DNA from: Caballeronia glathei
GTDB lineage: Bacteria > Pseudomonadota > Gammaproteobacteria > Burkholderiales > Burkholderiaceae
DNA: 64,000 nucleotides
Reading direction: 5' to 3'
Assembly (NCBI RefSeq): GCF_000698595.1
Contig: NZ_JFHC01000005.1
Span: forward strand, 62,001 to 126,000
Position numbers and translations under genes: made by a program
Notes under the pieces: generated by a model
The model's database searches: none
What the model was told of the DNA's origin: nothing
Seen by the model: only the letters and a program-made list of their open reading frames with translations
Shown here: positions 20,182-28,598 of the stretch, piece by piece
Layout: each line of letters begins with the position of its first letter
Position numbering within the stretch: position 1 is the first letter of the stretch

Positions 20182-20205
20182 AAAAACCGGGGCTCACCCC
20201 GGCTT
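20182..20205 (-). terminator. Intrinsic terminator of the GntR/FCD regulator gene
   Basis: On the minus strand a CCGGGG / CCCCGG stem with a TGAG loop is followed by TTTTTG. It lies about 40 bp past the regulator stop codon. Confidence 0.75.
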
Positions 20206-20243
20206 CGCAGCGCTCGAACCGAATGCCGGAACACTCCGGCGCG

Positions 20244-20990
20244 CTACGCCTGTGCGGACGCTCCGACGGCCGGCGGATTCACCGAGCCGAGGTCGAGCGA
20301 AAACGCGCGGCCCACTTCCTCCGCGGCCAGATCGATCAACGCGCGGGTCGCCCGCTCGGCGCCCGCTGCGTCCTTGGCCTCGATCGCCTCGACGACGCTG
20401 CGCTGCGCGGCGAGCGTCGCTTCCCGGACCGCCTCGATGCCGTCGACGATCGGGTTCACCGTCACCAGCGCACCGCGCACGATCGCGGTCATCTGGCGAA
20501 AAAACTGGTTGCCGCTCGCCGCCACGATGCGCGTGTGCAGCACTTCGTCGGCGGCCTGGTACTCGGGCTCGCCGACGGTGAGCTGCGACAGCGAATCGAG
20601 CGCCTCGCGGATGCCGGCGACTTCCTCGGGCGTCGCGCGCACGGCTGCAAGCGCGGCCGCGCGCGGCTCGATCAGCATGCGGAATTCGATTACATCGCGC
20701 AAAAATGTCTGATCCGGCTTTGCGCGAAACCTCCAGCTCACCACGTCTTCGTCGATCAGCCGCCAGTCGCTCATCGGACGGATGCGCGTGCCCGTCTTCG
20801 GGCGCACGTCGAGCATGTGACGGGCCAGGAGCATGCTGAGCGCCTCTCGCATCACCGTGCGGCTGACGTCGAATTCCTTGGACAGAATGTCCTGCGGCGG
20901 CAGTATCGCGCCATACTTCTGCTCGACGATGCCCGAGACGAGTCCGTCCATCACCTTCGCCACCAGCGATCGCTCTTTGTTTTCATCCAT
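20244..20990 (-). CDS. GntR-family transcriptional regulator, FadR/FCD subfamily
   Basis: A 248-residue regulator. The N-terminal GntR winged helix is GLVSGIVEQKYGAILPPQDI then LSKEFDVSRTVMREALSMLL, and the C-terminal FCD helical ligand domain starts near residue 100 (FRMLIEPRAAALAA) with a His typical of metal/acid-ligand sites (ADEVLHTRIVAASGN). Such proteins usually sense sugar acids or organic acids. MDENKERS at 20990 is the probable start. No metabolic operon is adjacent, so its target is unknown. Confidence 0.86.
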   Translation of the reverse strand: MDENKERSLVAKVMDGLVSGIVEQKYGAILPPQDILSKEFDVSRTVMREALSMLLARHMLDVRPKTGTRIRPMSDWRLIDEDVVSWRFRAKPDQTFLRDVIEFRMLIEPRAAALAAVRATPEEVAGIREALDSLSQLTVGEPEYQAADEVLHTRIVAASGNQFFRQMTAIVRGALVTVNPIVDGIEAVREATLAAQRSVVEAIEAKDAAGAERATRALIDLAAEEVGRAFSLDLGSVNPPAVGASAQA

Positions 20991-21658
20991 CACGCTTCTC
21001 CCCTTGCGCCTGACCTTCGCCGTATGCCCCTGCGCATCTCCCTCGCGCTTCCCCAAGCTGCGAAAGACACGACAAATGCCCGACAGCGCATTCATCGTGC
21101 TCGATACGTTGCGTCTTCATTGCACCGAGCACCAGTTGGGAAAGTCCTGACAGGGTATTCCCTCTGGCGTCGGCTTTTCGTATCGCACCGCTTTTTATGT
21201 ATCCACCGCGACTCCTCCGTTTTCGGCCGCACCGCCTGCCACTGGAAACACGAACGTGGCGGCGAGTCATTTGTCCGACGAAAGCCGGGCCCGAACACTG
21301 TGCACACGCCGCCGTCCGTCAGTCAGGCTTACGAACGAACGCCCGGGATTCCCGCTCATGCGGTCACTGCCCGAAACGTTTCGGAAATCGAATCGGTTCG
21401 CATTCATTTGAACAAGCATCGCATGAGCGTTCTGTGCGCACCCGTACGTTCCCTGCCGCGCAAGGGCCATTTGTCTGATCAACCGCGAGGCCGCATGCGG
21501 CGTCTGGCTCCCGGCAACGCCCGCAGCGCAAGGGTGTGCCGCACATGCAAGGCGGCGACCCCGCCGGATCGCCGCATCGAGCCGGACGACGCGTCCGTCG
21601 TCGCGGCCGTTATCGCACCCGTCATCAAGTCCGTCGTCGCGTCCGCCGCGCGCGCCGC
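20991..21658. other. Long intergenic region with palindromes upstream of the GntR gene
   Basis: A 668-bp stretch between two minus-strand genes with no coding frame I can support. It holds two perfect palindromes: CCGAAACGTTTCGG at 21371-21384, which looks like a LacI-family operator, and GCCGCATGCGGC at 21490-21501. The promoter of the GntR gene should lie near 21000-21150. Confidence 0.5.
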
Positions 21659-22807
21659 TCACAGCGCGCCGTCCGCGCGGGCGCGCCGGGCGTCGTGGCC
21701 CGCTTCGCGGCGATTGATCGACAGCCGCTCGGCGAGCGTGCGCTGATAGATCGCCATGTATTCGCTGCCGACGCGATCGACGGACAGCGCCTCCAGGTTG
21801 CGCCTCGCGCGGGCGGCGTACTGCGTGCGCACGTGCGTGTCGAGCAGGAGCCAGCGCAGCTTCGTCGCGAGCTCCGGCGGATTGCCGTGCGGCACGAGCA
21901 CGCCCGCGACGCCGCCGTCGAGCATCTCGGGGATGCCGCCGACGCGCGTGCCGATGATCGCGCAGCCCGCCTCGCGCGCCTCGCTCAGCACGAGCGGACA
22001 CGGGTCCTGATGCGAGACGAGCGCGAATACGTCGGCATCGGCCATGTACGGGCGCGGGTCCGCGACGAAACCGGTGAAATGCACCGCGGCGCCGATGCCC
22101 AGTTCGTTCGCGCGTTCCTCCAGCAGCCCGCGGTCGGGACCGTCGCCGACGAGGTACAGATGCGGCTCGCGCAGGAATTCACGCTCGTCCTCGGCACCGG
22201 CGCGCACGCGCGCAAACGCATCCAGCAGATCCGCGATGCCCTTGCGCCGATACATGCCCGCGACGCACACGATGTTCGGATGCTTCAGACGAACCGGCTT
22301 CGCGGGCGGCCTGCACGCGAGACGCGGCGAGCCGACCGTACCGTTTCTCACCACGCTCAGGCGCTCGGGCGCGATGCCGCGCTCGGTCAGCACGGCCGCG
22401 ACCGCGTCGCTGACAGCGACCATGCGGTCGCCGCAACGCACGAGCGCCGCGCTTTTCTGAAACTCGTGATGCACGGTCGTGACGAGCGCGAAGCGCCGCC
22501 GCATCCCGCCGAAGCGCGAGACGAGCGCGCCCGTCATCATGTGCGCGTGCACGATCTCGGGATCGAAGCGCTCGATCAGGCGGTTGAAGCCCGCGACCAT
22601 CGACGGCACGCGCCACGGCTGGCGCGACTGCTGCAGCACGACATGCGTGATGCCGTGGCGCCGCAAGAGCGGCTCGAAGCCGCCGCCCGACGACGCGACG
22701 ACCACGTCGTGTCCCCCGCGCGCCTGCACGCACGCGAGATCGACCATCATGTTGACGGTGCCGTTGCCTATCGTTTGTGCATGGTTGGCGAGGTGAACGA
22801 TGCGCAT
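21659..22807 (-). CDS. Glycosyltransferase family 4 (GT-B fold)
   Basis: A 382-residue retaining glycosyltransferase, probably acting at the cytoplasmic face of the membrane in polysaccharide or lipooligosaccharide assembly. The N-terminal part opens MRIVHLANHAQTIGNGTVNM, followed by IVHAHMMTGAL. The C-terminal nucleotide-sugar domain includes YLVGDGPDRGLLEE and the E-x7-E region SEAREAGCAIIGTRVGGIPE. The C-terminus is Arg-rich. The donor and acceptor cannot be told. It lies 42 bp after a GNAT gene on the same strand. Confidence 0.87.
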   Translation of the reverse strand: MRIVHLANHAQTIGNGTVNMMVDLACVQARGGHDVVVASSGGGFEPLLRRHGITHVVLQQSRQPWRVPSMVAGFNRLIERFDPEIVHAHMMTGALVSRFGGMRRRFALVTTVHHEFQKSAALVRCGDRMVAVSDAVAAVLTERGIAPERLSVVRNGTVGSPRLACRPPAKPVRLKHPNIVCVAGMYRRKGIADLLDAFARVRAGAEDEREFLREPHLYLVGDGPDRGLLEERANELGIGAAVHFTGFVADPRPYMADADVFALVSHQDPCPLVLSEAREAGCAIIGTRVGGIPEMLDGGVAGVLVPHGNPPELATKLRWLLLDTHVRTQYAARARRNLEALSVDRVGSEYMAIYQRTLAERLSINRREAGHDARRARADGAL

Positions 22808-22849
22808 GAGGTCCGAAGGGTCGATGTGATCGGCGTGGCTCCGGATTGC

Positions 22850-23377
22850 TCAGAGGAGTTCGTTGGTATCGGTGAAGGCGCCGGGCTGCGCTTTCGTCAG
22901 ACCGGCGAGATCGCGCGCCTGGCGGCTCTTGCGCGTGAGCCCGATGTACGGCATGCCGTGTTCGAGAAACGGTCCTTCGGTCTTGCGAAAGCCGAACGCC
23001 TCGTAAAACGCGCGCAGGCTGACAGGCGCGGAGAGCCGCACGCCGCGGCCCGGCCAGCGTTCGGCCGCGACCGCGATCACGCGCTCGATCAGCGCTTCGG
23101 CCGTGCCGTCGCCGCGCCTGAGCGGGCTTGTCAGGATTTTGTCGACCACTACTTCGGGATCCTCGGCGTCGCCTTCGTGAATGCGCGCGTAAGCCAGCAC
23201 GGGCATCGGCCGCGTCATGTCCTCGGTGGCGAAGACGTGCACGCCGCTTTCGTCGCGGCCGTCGGCGTCGAGATGCACATGTGACTGTTCGACCACGAAC
23301 ACGGCGCTGCGTGCGCGCAGGATGAGATAAATCTCTCGCGCGGTGAGCTGCTCGAAGTCCAGTGCTTTCCAATTCAT
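22850..23377 (-). CDS. GNAT family N-acetyltransferase, ElaA-like
   Basis: A 175-residue protein of the ElaA branch of GNATs: MNWKALDFEQLTAREIYLIL then RARSAVFVVEQSHVHLDADGRDE, the substrate-region VDKILTSPLRRGDGTAEALI (acetyl-CoA loop, R-x-x-G-x-G/A type) and FYEAFGFRKTEGPFLEHGMP. ATG at 23377 with GGAG upstream. It is probably co-transcribed with the downstream glycosyltransferase. The substrate is unknown. Confidence 0.82.
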   Translation of the reverse strand: MNWKALDFEQLTAREIYLILRARSAVFVVEQSHVHLDADGRDESGVHVFATEDMTRPMPVLAYARIHEGDAEDPEVVVDKILTSPLRRGDGTAEALIERVIAVAAERWPGRGVRLSAPVSLRAFYEAFGFRKTEGPFLEHGMPYIGLTRKSRQARDLAGLTKAQPGAFTDTNELL

Positions 23378-23758
23378 TATTCGGTCTCCATGCGGCAACG
23401 GCAGACGTTGCGACAGTGACACGTTACGTCCCCCACCGCTAGGCTTCCGTGCGGCATCGCACCGACGACCGCGCATGCGGCTCAGTCAAATGGGGCAGAC
23501 CACACGCAAGGCGACGCGGGGATCGACGCCGGCACCCTATGTTCTGCAGATTGAATCTGCATACGCTTTCGGCTGCGCTTCACGACACAGTGCAGCCAAG
23601 GGGCGCGCACGTCCTCGATTTCCCGCTCGCATAACCTTCACGCTTCATGGGAAAATCGACATGATCACCGTCGCCGGCAAGGGCAGCATCGCGAAGGAGC
23701 CCGTAGTTGCGTCCGGCTTCGACATCGGATCGGGCAAGGTTCGCCTCGGGGGCATTGC
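23378..23758. other. Divergent intergenic region GNAT / DUF1839-like gene
   Basis: A 381-bp region with no supported gene. Its one clear element is the perfect 17-bp inverted repeat at 23545-23561. Confidence 0.5.
23545..23561. promoter_or_regulatory. Perfect 17-bp inverted repeat, operator candidate
   Basis: TGCAGATTGAATCTGCA is a perfect palindrome with a one-base centre. It lies midway between two divergent starts (168 and 198 bp away), in an AT-richer patch, as expected for a dimeric regulator's site. The regulator is unknown; the GntR and Crp-like proteins nearby are candidates. Confidence 0.5.
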
Positions 23759-24796
23759 ATGAGCGCGCTCCATACCACGGGCATCGCAGGTTCCGGCGCA
23801 ACGCGCGCACGCGTGGTGAGCCTCGATCCCCTGCACATGCGCGCACGCCGTCATCACGCGCACACCCTGCATCGCGGCGAACGCGTCTGGCACGACACCG
23901 ATGGCCACATCGACCTGTGGATCGAACTGCTCCACGGTCAGGGCTTCGAGCCGCGTGCCGCGCTCGCCTGTACCGTCACGCAGGACTTCGAAGGCGATCA
24001 GTTCGCCTGTCCGCGGCTCCCGCCGGAAGACATCGAGCGGCTCTACGGCCTGCAGGTGCAGGCACTTTCCATTTTCGATTCGCTGGAAGAGCGCGCGCTC
24101 ACGCAGACGCGGCGCGCGAACACGGTCCTGATCGAAGTCGACGCGTTCCATCTGCCGAATACCCGCTCGATCTCGTATCACCGCGAACACACGAAGACCA
24201 CGATCGCGATCGACGTCATCGATCCCGAGCGGCGGCGCCTCGGCTATTTCCACAACACCGGCTATCACGTGCTCGACGGCGACGACTACGATGGTGTGCT
24301 GCAACGCACGCCCGCGCTCGCCGCCGATCGGGCGCTCCTCTTTCCGCATGCCGAGTTCGTCAAGCGCGTGCGGCCCGCGCTCAGCGGCACGGCGCTCGCG
24401 GAGATGTCGGCCGATCTGCTCTGCGCGCATCTGCTGCGCCGCCCCCACGACAATCCGGTGACGCGCTGGCGCGCGGCATTCCCCGCCCACGTCGAGACGA
24501 TGCTCGAACGCGGCGCCCCGCACACGCGGCACTATGCGTTCAACGTGATGCGGCAGCTCGGCGCGAACTTCGAATTCCTCGCACAGTACCTGCGGTGGTT
24601 GCGCAAGCAGGGTTTCGATATCCCGGGCGACGCGCCTCTCGCCGCACAGAAGATCGCGAGCGAGTCGATGGTCATGCAGTGCCGTCTCGCGCGTTCGGTG
24701 TCGCGCTCACGGCGCGATCTCTGCGACGCATGCTTCGACGTCCTCGAAGACGCGTACGACCGCGTCGTGCCCGTGCTCGCCGCGCTCGTCTGCTGA
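23759..24796 (+). CDS. DUF1839-like protein of unknown function
   Basis: A 345-residue soluble protein with no signal peptide or membrane segment. I believe it is the DUF1839 family known from Burkholderia, judged by eye only. It has striking charged/aromatic segments (VWHDTDGHIDLWIELLHGQG, TRSISYHREHTKTTIAIDVI, LGYFHNTGYHVLDGDDYDG). The C-terminal third is helical with FEFLAQYLRWLRKQGFDIPG and a CDAC pair near the end. GGGGG precedes the ATG. Its position beside glycosyltransferase and sugar-transferase genes hints at polysaccharide metabolism, but no activity can be assigned. Confidence 0.65.
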   Translation: MSALHTTGIAGSGATRARVVSLDPLHMRARRHHAHTLHRGERVWHDTDGHIDLWIELLHGQGFEPRAALACTVTQDFEGDQFACPRLPPEDIERLYGLQVQALSIFDSLEERALTQTRRANTVLIEVDAFHLPNTRSISYHREHTKTTIAIDVIDPERRRLGYFHNTGYHVLDGDDYDGVLQRTPALAADRALLFPHAEFVKRVRPALSGTALAEMSADLLCAHLLRRPHDNPVTRWRAAFPAHVETMLERGAPHTRHYAFNVMRQLGANFEFLAQYLRWLRKQGFDIPGDAPLAAQKIASESMVMQCRLARSVSRSRRDLCDACFDVLEDAYDRVVPVLAALVC

Positions 24797-25844
24797 TTCG
24801 GTTGCGGGCTTCCCGATCGCCCCGATTCTCTCGATTCGCCCACCGTTGGTTGTCTGCGCAACGATTGCGCAGTGCGGCGCCTGTCCGTTGCGTGCGACGT
24901 CAGGGCGACGACAACGATGGGCAGCAATCCGCGATTAACGGTGGCACCGCGAACAGTGCGCGTGCGGGGCCGCTCGGTTCGCACTGTCGCCAACTGAAAC
25001 ATTTCCGCTCGCGCGAGCGGCGCTCCGCAGATGAGACCGATTCGCGGGTAACGTGCGACTGCCGCAAACGTTTCGGGTTTGTCCGGCGAGCCGCCCATGT
25101 TCGGCCCGGCGCCCGCGCACTGTCGCAAGCCGCGCCCGGGCTGCCCGCGATCCTGACGCGCGGGGGCTGTCGATGAATCGGCAACGGGCTGACGGGCACG
25201 ATGCCATCGACGATTCACCCGTGCACATTTCTGTTCGTGCCCTCCACGCAACGTTTCCGCGCAACGCCGATACGCGTGCAACGGCCCCCCGAAAATTCCC
25301 GGTGAGCCTTGTCACACGGGCTTCTGAGCGGACTCGCGCCGAGCCAAAAAAGCGTGCGTTCGGTAGCCCACGCATGAGATGCAACAGTTATGAATCATTT
25401 TTCAATGACCCTACTAATGGTGACTGGCATCGGTAGGGAGGCCCGCCGGGCGGGCTTGCTGCAGGGGCGGACAAAAACTGGAAAGCCCTTCCAGTAAGGC
25501 ATTGCGCAGACGAAACCGTCCCCCCGGACGGAGGATGCTTCCCAATTCCTAAGACTAGCGATGTTCAAGAGTGAAACAAAAATCTTGCGCTGCGCTGCGT
25601 CACGCAGCGCACAGTCCGATCGCTTCCATGGTGGCATTGGCGCTGCCCACATTGGCACGGTCCTCGCTAAAAGAGAGTCGCAACCCGGACCGATGCCCCG
25701 AACAACAAAAGCAACGCGTCGACCAGGCTGCTACGGGGCTGGCGGTGAGAGGTTTGCGGAGAAGCACGCTCAAGACGCTTCACCAGACGCTCGCGCCAGT
25801 AAATAAAAGTGAAGCGCACCGCGCGAAGTTACGAGAGAAAAATC
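24797..25844. other. 1.05-kb intergenic region upstream of the Crp-like gene
   Basis: No coding frame here looks real. The region holds a perfect 16-bp palindrome (CCGCTCGCGCGAGCGG, 25005-25020), repeated AACGTTTC-like words (near 25067 and 25252), and a group of strong hairpins from 25441 to 25611. It is probably a regulatory leader or contains a non-coding RNA. Confidence 0.5.
25441..25611 (+). promoter_or_regulatory. Run of four perfect hairpins, structured leader or small RNA candidate
   Basis: Four perfect inverted repeats occur in 171 bp: GCCCGCC-G-GGCGGGC (25441-25455), ACTGGAA-5-TTCCAGT (25477-25495), CCGTCC-4-GGACGG (25516-25531) and TGCGCTGCGT-C-ACGCAGCGCA (25591-25611). None is followed by a T-run, so they are not simple terminators. 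They precede the Crp-like regulator by about 235 bp. I do not recognise a known riboswitch class. Confidence 0.4.
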
Positions 25845-26594
25845 ATGCTGACCCTTCAGTCCGACCTGCATGGCAACCACTTGCTTGGAGCGCTTCCGGC
25901 GCACGAATGGCAAGCCCTCACGCCTCATCTGGAACTGGTTCAACTTCGTACCGAACAACTGCTGTGCGATTCGGGTCAGCGCATTCATCACGTTTATTTC
26001 CCCACCACCGCCATCATCTCGCTGCTTCACACGATGGAAGACGGCGGCTCCGTCGAGATCGCGGCAGTCGGCCGCGAAGGCATGACGGGCGTGCCCGTGC
26101 TCACCGGCGGCGAAACGATGCCGACGCGCGTGCAGGTGCAATGCCCCGGCTTCGCATACCGCATGAGTGCGCAAGCCCTGCGCGAACAGTTCGGCCGCTC
26201 CGACTTCCTGCGCCGCCTGATGCTGCTCTACATGCAGGCGCTCCTCACGCAGGTCGCGCAGACGGCCGCATGCAACCGCCATCATTCGCTGAACAAGCAG
26301 CTGTGCCGGTGGCTGCTGATCGAGATCGACCGCACCGCGTCGAACGAGTTGCAGGTCACGCAGCAACTGATCGCGGACATGCTCGGCGTGCGTCGCGAAG
26401 GCGTGACGGAAGCGGCAGGCAAGCTGCACGACGCCGGCCTCATCCATCATAGCCGCGGCTGCATCAAGGTGGTCAATCGCGAGGGACTGGAAGCGCGCGC
26501 ATGTGAATGCTACGGTCTGGTCAAGCGCGAGTTCGACCGGCTGCTTCCCCGCCTGCGCGCGACCGAGCCGGCGCACTCGATCTCCGGCGCCTGA
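25845..26594 (+). CDS. Crp/Fnr-family transcriptional regulator
   Basis: A 249-residue protein with an N-terminal cyclic-nucleotide-type beta barrel (HHVYFPTTAIISLLHTMEDG, VGREGMTGVPVLTGG), a dimerisation helix and a C-terminal winged helix (VTQQLIADMLGVRREGVTEA). The barrel lacks the Fnr cysteine cluster, and the cAMP-contact Arg/Ser pattern of Crp is not obvious, so the ligand is unknown. It is 20 bp upstream of the undecaprenyl-phosphate sugar transferase and likely controls that gene and itself. The ATG at 25845 gives the family start; a frame extension of 12 codons upstream is possible. Confidence 0.83.
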   Translation: MLTLQSDLHGNHLLGALPAHEWQALTPHLELVQLRTEQLLCDSGQRIHHVYFPTTAIISLLHTMEDGGSVEIAAVGREGMTGVPVLTGGETMPTRVQVQCPGFAYRMSAQALREQFGRSDFLRRLMLLYMQALLTQVAQTAACNRHHSLNKQLCRWLLIEIDRTASNELQVTQQLIADMLGVRREGVTEAAGKLHDAGLIHHSRGCIKVVNREGLEARACECYGLVKREFDRLLPRLRATEPAHSISGA

Positions 26595-26614
26595 TTCAAT
26601 CACGGAACCAGACC

Positions 26615-28012
26615 ATGCTAGATCGGACCGCCCGTTGCCTCGATGTTGGTTTCATCATCGCGGGCGGGCTGATCGCGCATTCGATGCGTTTCTCCGCGTC
26701 GACGGATTTCGGCGACACCGAACGGCTCCTGATCGCCTTCAACTCGGTGCTCGCCCTGCTCATCTTCCCGGCCTTCGGCGTATACGACACCTGGCGCGGC
26801 AAACCGCTCGCGGCCATGCTCGCGCGCGTCGCGCTCGCGTGGATGGCGGTGGTCGCCGCGGGCCTGCTGCTCGCGTTCACGCTGCACCGGATGGATGCCG
26901 TCTCGCGCCTCTGGTTCGCGTATTCGACGATCATCTCCGGCGCGCTCATCATCGCGTCCAAGTGCCTCGTGTATTCGGTCCTGCGCGTCATGAGAAGCCG
27001 GGGCCTGAACCAGCGCACGGTCGCAATCGTTGGCGCGCAGGGCTTTACCCGCACGCTGCTCGCGCATCTGAGCAGCACGCCGGGACAGGGCTTCACCCCG
27101 GTGTGCATCCTCGACACCAGCGGCGACGAAGCGCTCCACGCAAGCGGGATCGGCAGCGCACGCACGGGCCGCCTGCCGGTGCTCAACGACTTCGACGAGT
27201 TTCTCGCCAAGGTCCGCGCCGAAGACATCAACGAAGTGTGGCTCGCGCTGCCACTTTCGCAGGAGCACACGATCTATCGCTTCCTGCACGCGCTGCGCCA
27301 CGACTTCGTGAACCTGCGCCTCATTCCCGACACGCGCAGCATGTCGCTCTTCAATCATTCGATGACGGACGTGGCCGGCCTGCCGACCATCAACCTCACG
27401 ACGTCGCCCGTCTCCGCGATGCAGATGTGGCCGAAGCTGCTCTTCGACCGCTGCTTCGCGGCCGCGGCGCTCATCGCGCTCGCGCCGCTCCTGATCGGCA
27501 TATCGATTGCGATCAAGACAACGTCGAAGGGACCGGTGCTCTTCACGCAGTATCGAAAGGGTGCGGACGGACGGCCGTTTCGCATCTACAAGTTCCGCTC
27601 AATGGCGATGCACGTCGAGCATGCGGGGCATGTCACGCAGGCAAGCCGCAACGATCCGCGCGTGACGAAGGTCGGCGCGTTCATCAGGCGCACGAGCCTC
27701 GACGAACTGCCGCAATTCCTCAACGTGCTGCTCGGGGACATGTCGGTGGTCGGCCCGCGCCCGCATGCGATCGAACACGACGACATGTACAAGGACCTCG
27801 TCTACGGCTACATGTACCGCTACCGGATCAAGCCCGGCATCACCGGCTGGGCGCAGGTGAACGGCTATCGCGGCGCGACGACGAAGGTCGAGAAGATGGA
27901 AAGCCGCGTGAAGTTCGACCTCTTCTATATCCACAACTGGTCGTTCTGGTTCGACATCAAGATCGTCGCAATCACGATGATCAAGGGCTTCATCGGCCGC
28001 AACGCCTACTGA
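26615..28012 (+). CDS. Undecaprenyl-phosphate glucose phosphotransferase (WcaJ-like)
   Basis: This 465-residue membrane protein should start exopolysaccharide repeat units by moving a sugar-1-phosphate to undecaprenyl phosphate. Four N-terminal helices (residues about 10-120) are followed by a CoA-binding-like domain (IVGAQGFTRTLLAHL) and the bacterial sugar transferase domain: membrane/re-entrant helix near RCFAAAALIALAPLLIGI, GPVLFTQYRKGADGRPFRIY, RRTSLDELPQFLNVLLGDMS with VVGPRPHA, and KPGITGWAQVNGYRG. It is full length for the polyisoprenyl-phosphate hexose-1-phosphate transferase family. Polymerase and flippase genes are not in the window. Confidence 0.92.
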   Translation: MLDRTARCLDVGFIIAGGLIAHSMRFSASTDFGDTERLLIAFNSVLALLIFPAFGVYDTWRGKPLAAMLARVALAWMAVVAAGLLLAFTLHRMDAVSRLWFAYSTIISGALIIASKCLVYSVLRVMRSRGLNQRTVAIVGAQGFTRTLLAHLSSTPGQGFTPVCILDTSGDEALHASGIGSARTGRLPVLNDFDEFLAKVRAEDINEVWLALPLSQEHTIYRFLHALRHDFVNLRLIPDTRSMSLFNHSMTDVAGLPTINLTTSPVSAMQMWPKLLFDRCFAAAALIALAPLLIGISIAIKTTSKGPVLFTQYRKGADGRPFRIYKFRSMAMHVEHAGHVTQASRNDPRVTKVGAFIRRTSLDELPQFLNVLLGDMSVVGPRPHAIEHDDMYKDLVYGYMYRYRIKPGITGWAQVNGYRGATTKVEKMESRVKFDLFYIHNWSFWFDIKIVAITMIKGFIGRNAY

Positions 28013-28063
28013 CCGGCCGCTCGCGCTAACGATTGCGCGCTCGCGCCGCACAAGCACAAGCAC

Positions 28064-28100
28064 AAGGCCCGGAGCGTCGCTGCCGGGCCTTCGTTGTTTC
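28064..28100 (+). terminator. Intrinsic terminator of the wcaJ-like gene
   Basis: A 9-bp stem (AAGGCCCGG / CCGGGCCTT) with a 10-nt loop is followed by CGTTGTTT, 50 bp past the stop codon. Confidence 0.75.
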
Positions 28101-28136
28101 GCGTCTTGTGTCTCGCGCCTCGCGCCGGCGCATCCC

Positions 28137-28370
28137 CTACCGGCCGAAGCCGCTTCGCACGCCGAGCTTGATCTCATACATCGTCGCGAGCATCGACAGG
28201 TGCGCGCGCTCCACCGCCGCCTCCTCCTTCGACATCCCCCCGCAGGTCTCGCCCCCCATGATGATGCCGAGGCACAGCGCGTAGTTGCCCGCGAACGCCG
28301 TCGGTGAAGGGTCCATGTGTCTCAGGCGCTCGTAGGCGGTGTCGAGCGTGTGTCGAAGGTCGGGATTCAT
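28137..28370 (-). CDS. Small hypothetical protein
   Basis: A 77-residue open frame. The predicted protein has an even composition, two Cys (ALCLGIIMGGETCGGMSKEE) and a helical C-terminus (RAHLSMLATMYEIKLG), unlike the Arg-rich shadow frames nearby. There is no clear Shine-Dalgarno. It stands alone between the wcaJ terminator and the divergent padR promoter. No function recognised. Confidence 0.5.
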   Translation of the reverse strand: MNPDLRHTLDTAYERLRHMDPSPTAFAGNYALCLGIIMGGETCGGMSKEEAAVERAHLSMLATMYEIKLGVRSGFGR

Positions 28371-28548
28371 CGAATGGGATAGCCTGGAATGTCGATTGAG
28401 GATAAGGCAAAGCCGCCGATCTGTCTGTCAACGCCCCAAGCGCCCGCTGCGGCGACGCGACATCGGTTTCTGGATGCGCCGCTCTGATTCCCGCCCTTTC
28501 GGGCCGTATCCGGTCGTAAGAATCGGCAACACAACACTCCTTCACAAA

Positions 28549-28574
28549 AGATATATCTTTGTTAAGATATATCT
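28549..28574 (+). promoter_or_regulatory. Tandem AGATATATCT operators of the padR-like gene
   Basis: Two identical 10-bp perfect palindromes, AGATATATCT, lie at 28549-28558 and 28565-28574, centred 16 bp apart and 25 bp before the start codon. E. coli YqjI, a PadR-like repressor, binds repeated sites of this kind. Autoregulation by the adjacent His-rich PadR protein is inferred. The patch is extremely AT-rich for this genome. Confidence 0.75.
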
Positions 28575-28598
28575 AATCGTACTCAAGAGGGATACGCC

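Noticed and set aside
24532..25281. Minus-strand frames of 99-249 codons in the intergenic region before the Crp-like gene
   Set aside because: Low-complexity Arg/Ser/Ala translations without ribosome-binding sites; they overlap the end of the DUF1839-like gene and several inverted repeats.
25381..25470. Possible sigma-54 promoter or c-di-GMP riboswitch upstream of the Crp-like gene
   Set aside because: TGGCATCGG lacks the GC at the required -12 spacing, and the conserved c-di-GMP aptamer words are not found.
25571..25806. Plus-strand frames starting near 25561-25571 ahead of the Crp-like gene
   Set aside because: No family-like sequence; they run through the 21-bp palindrome and one continues into the Crp gene in the wrong frame.
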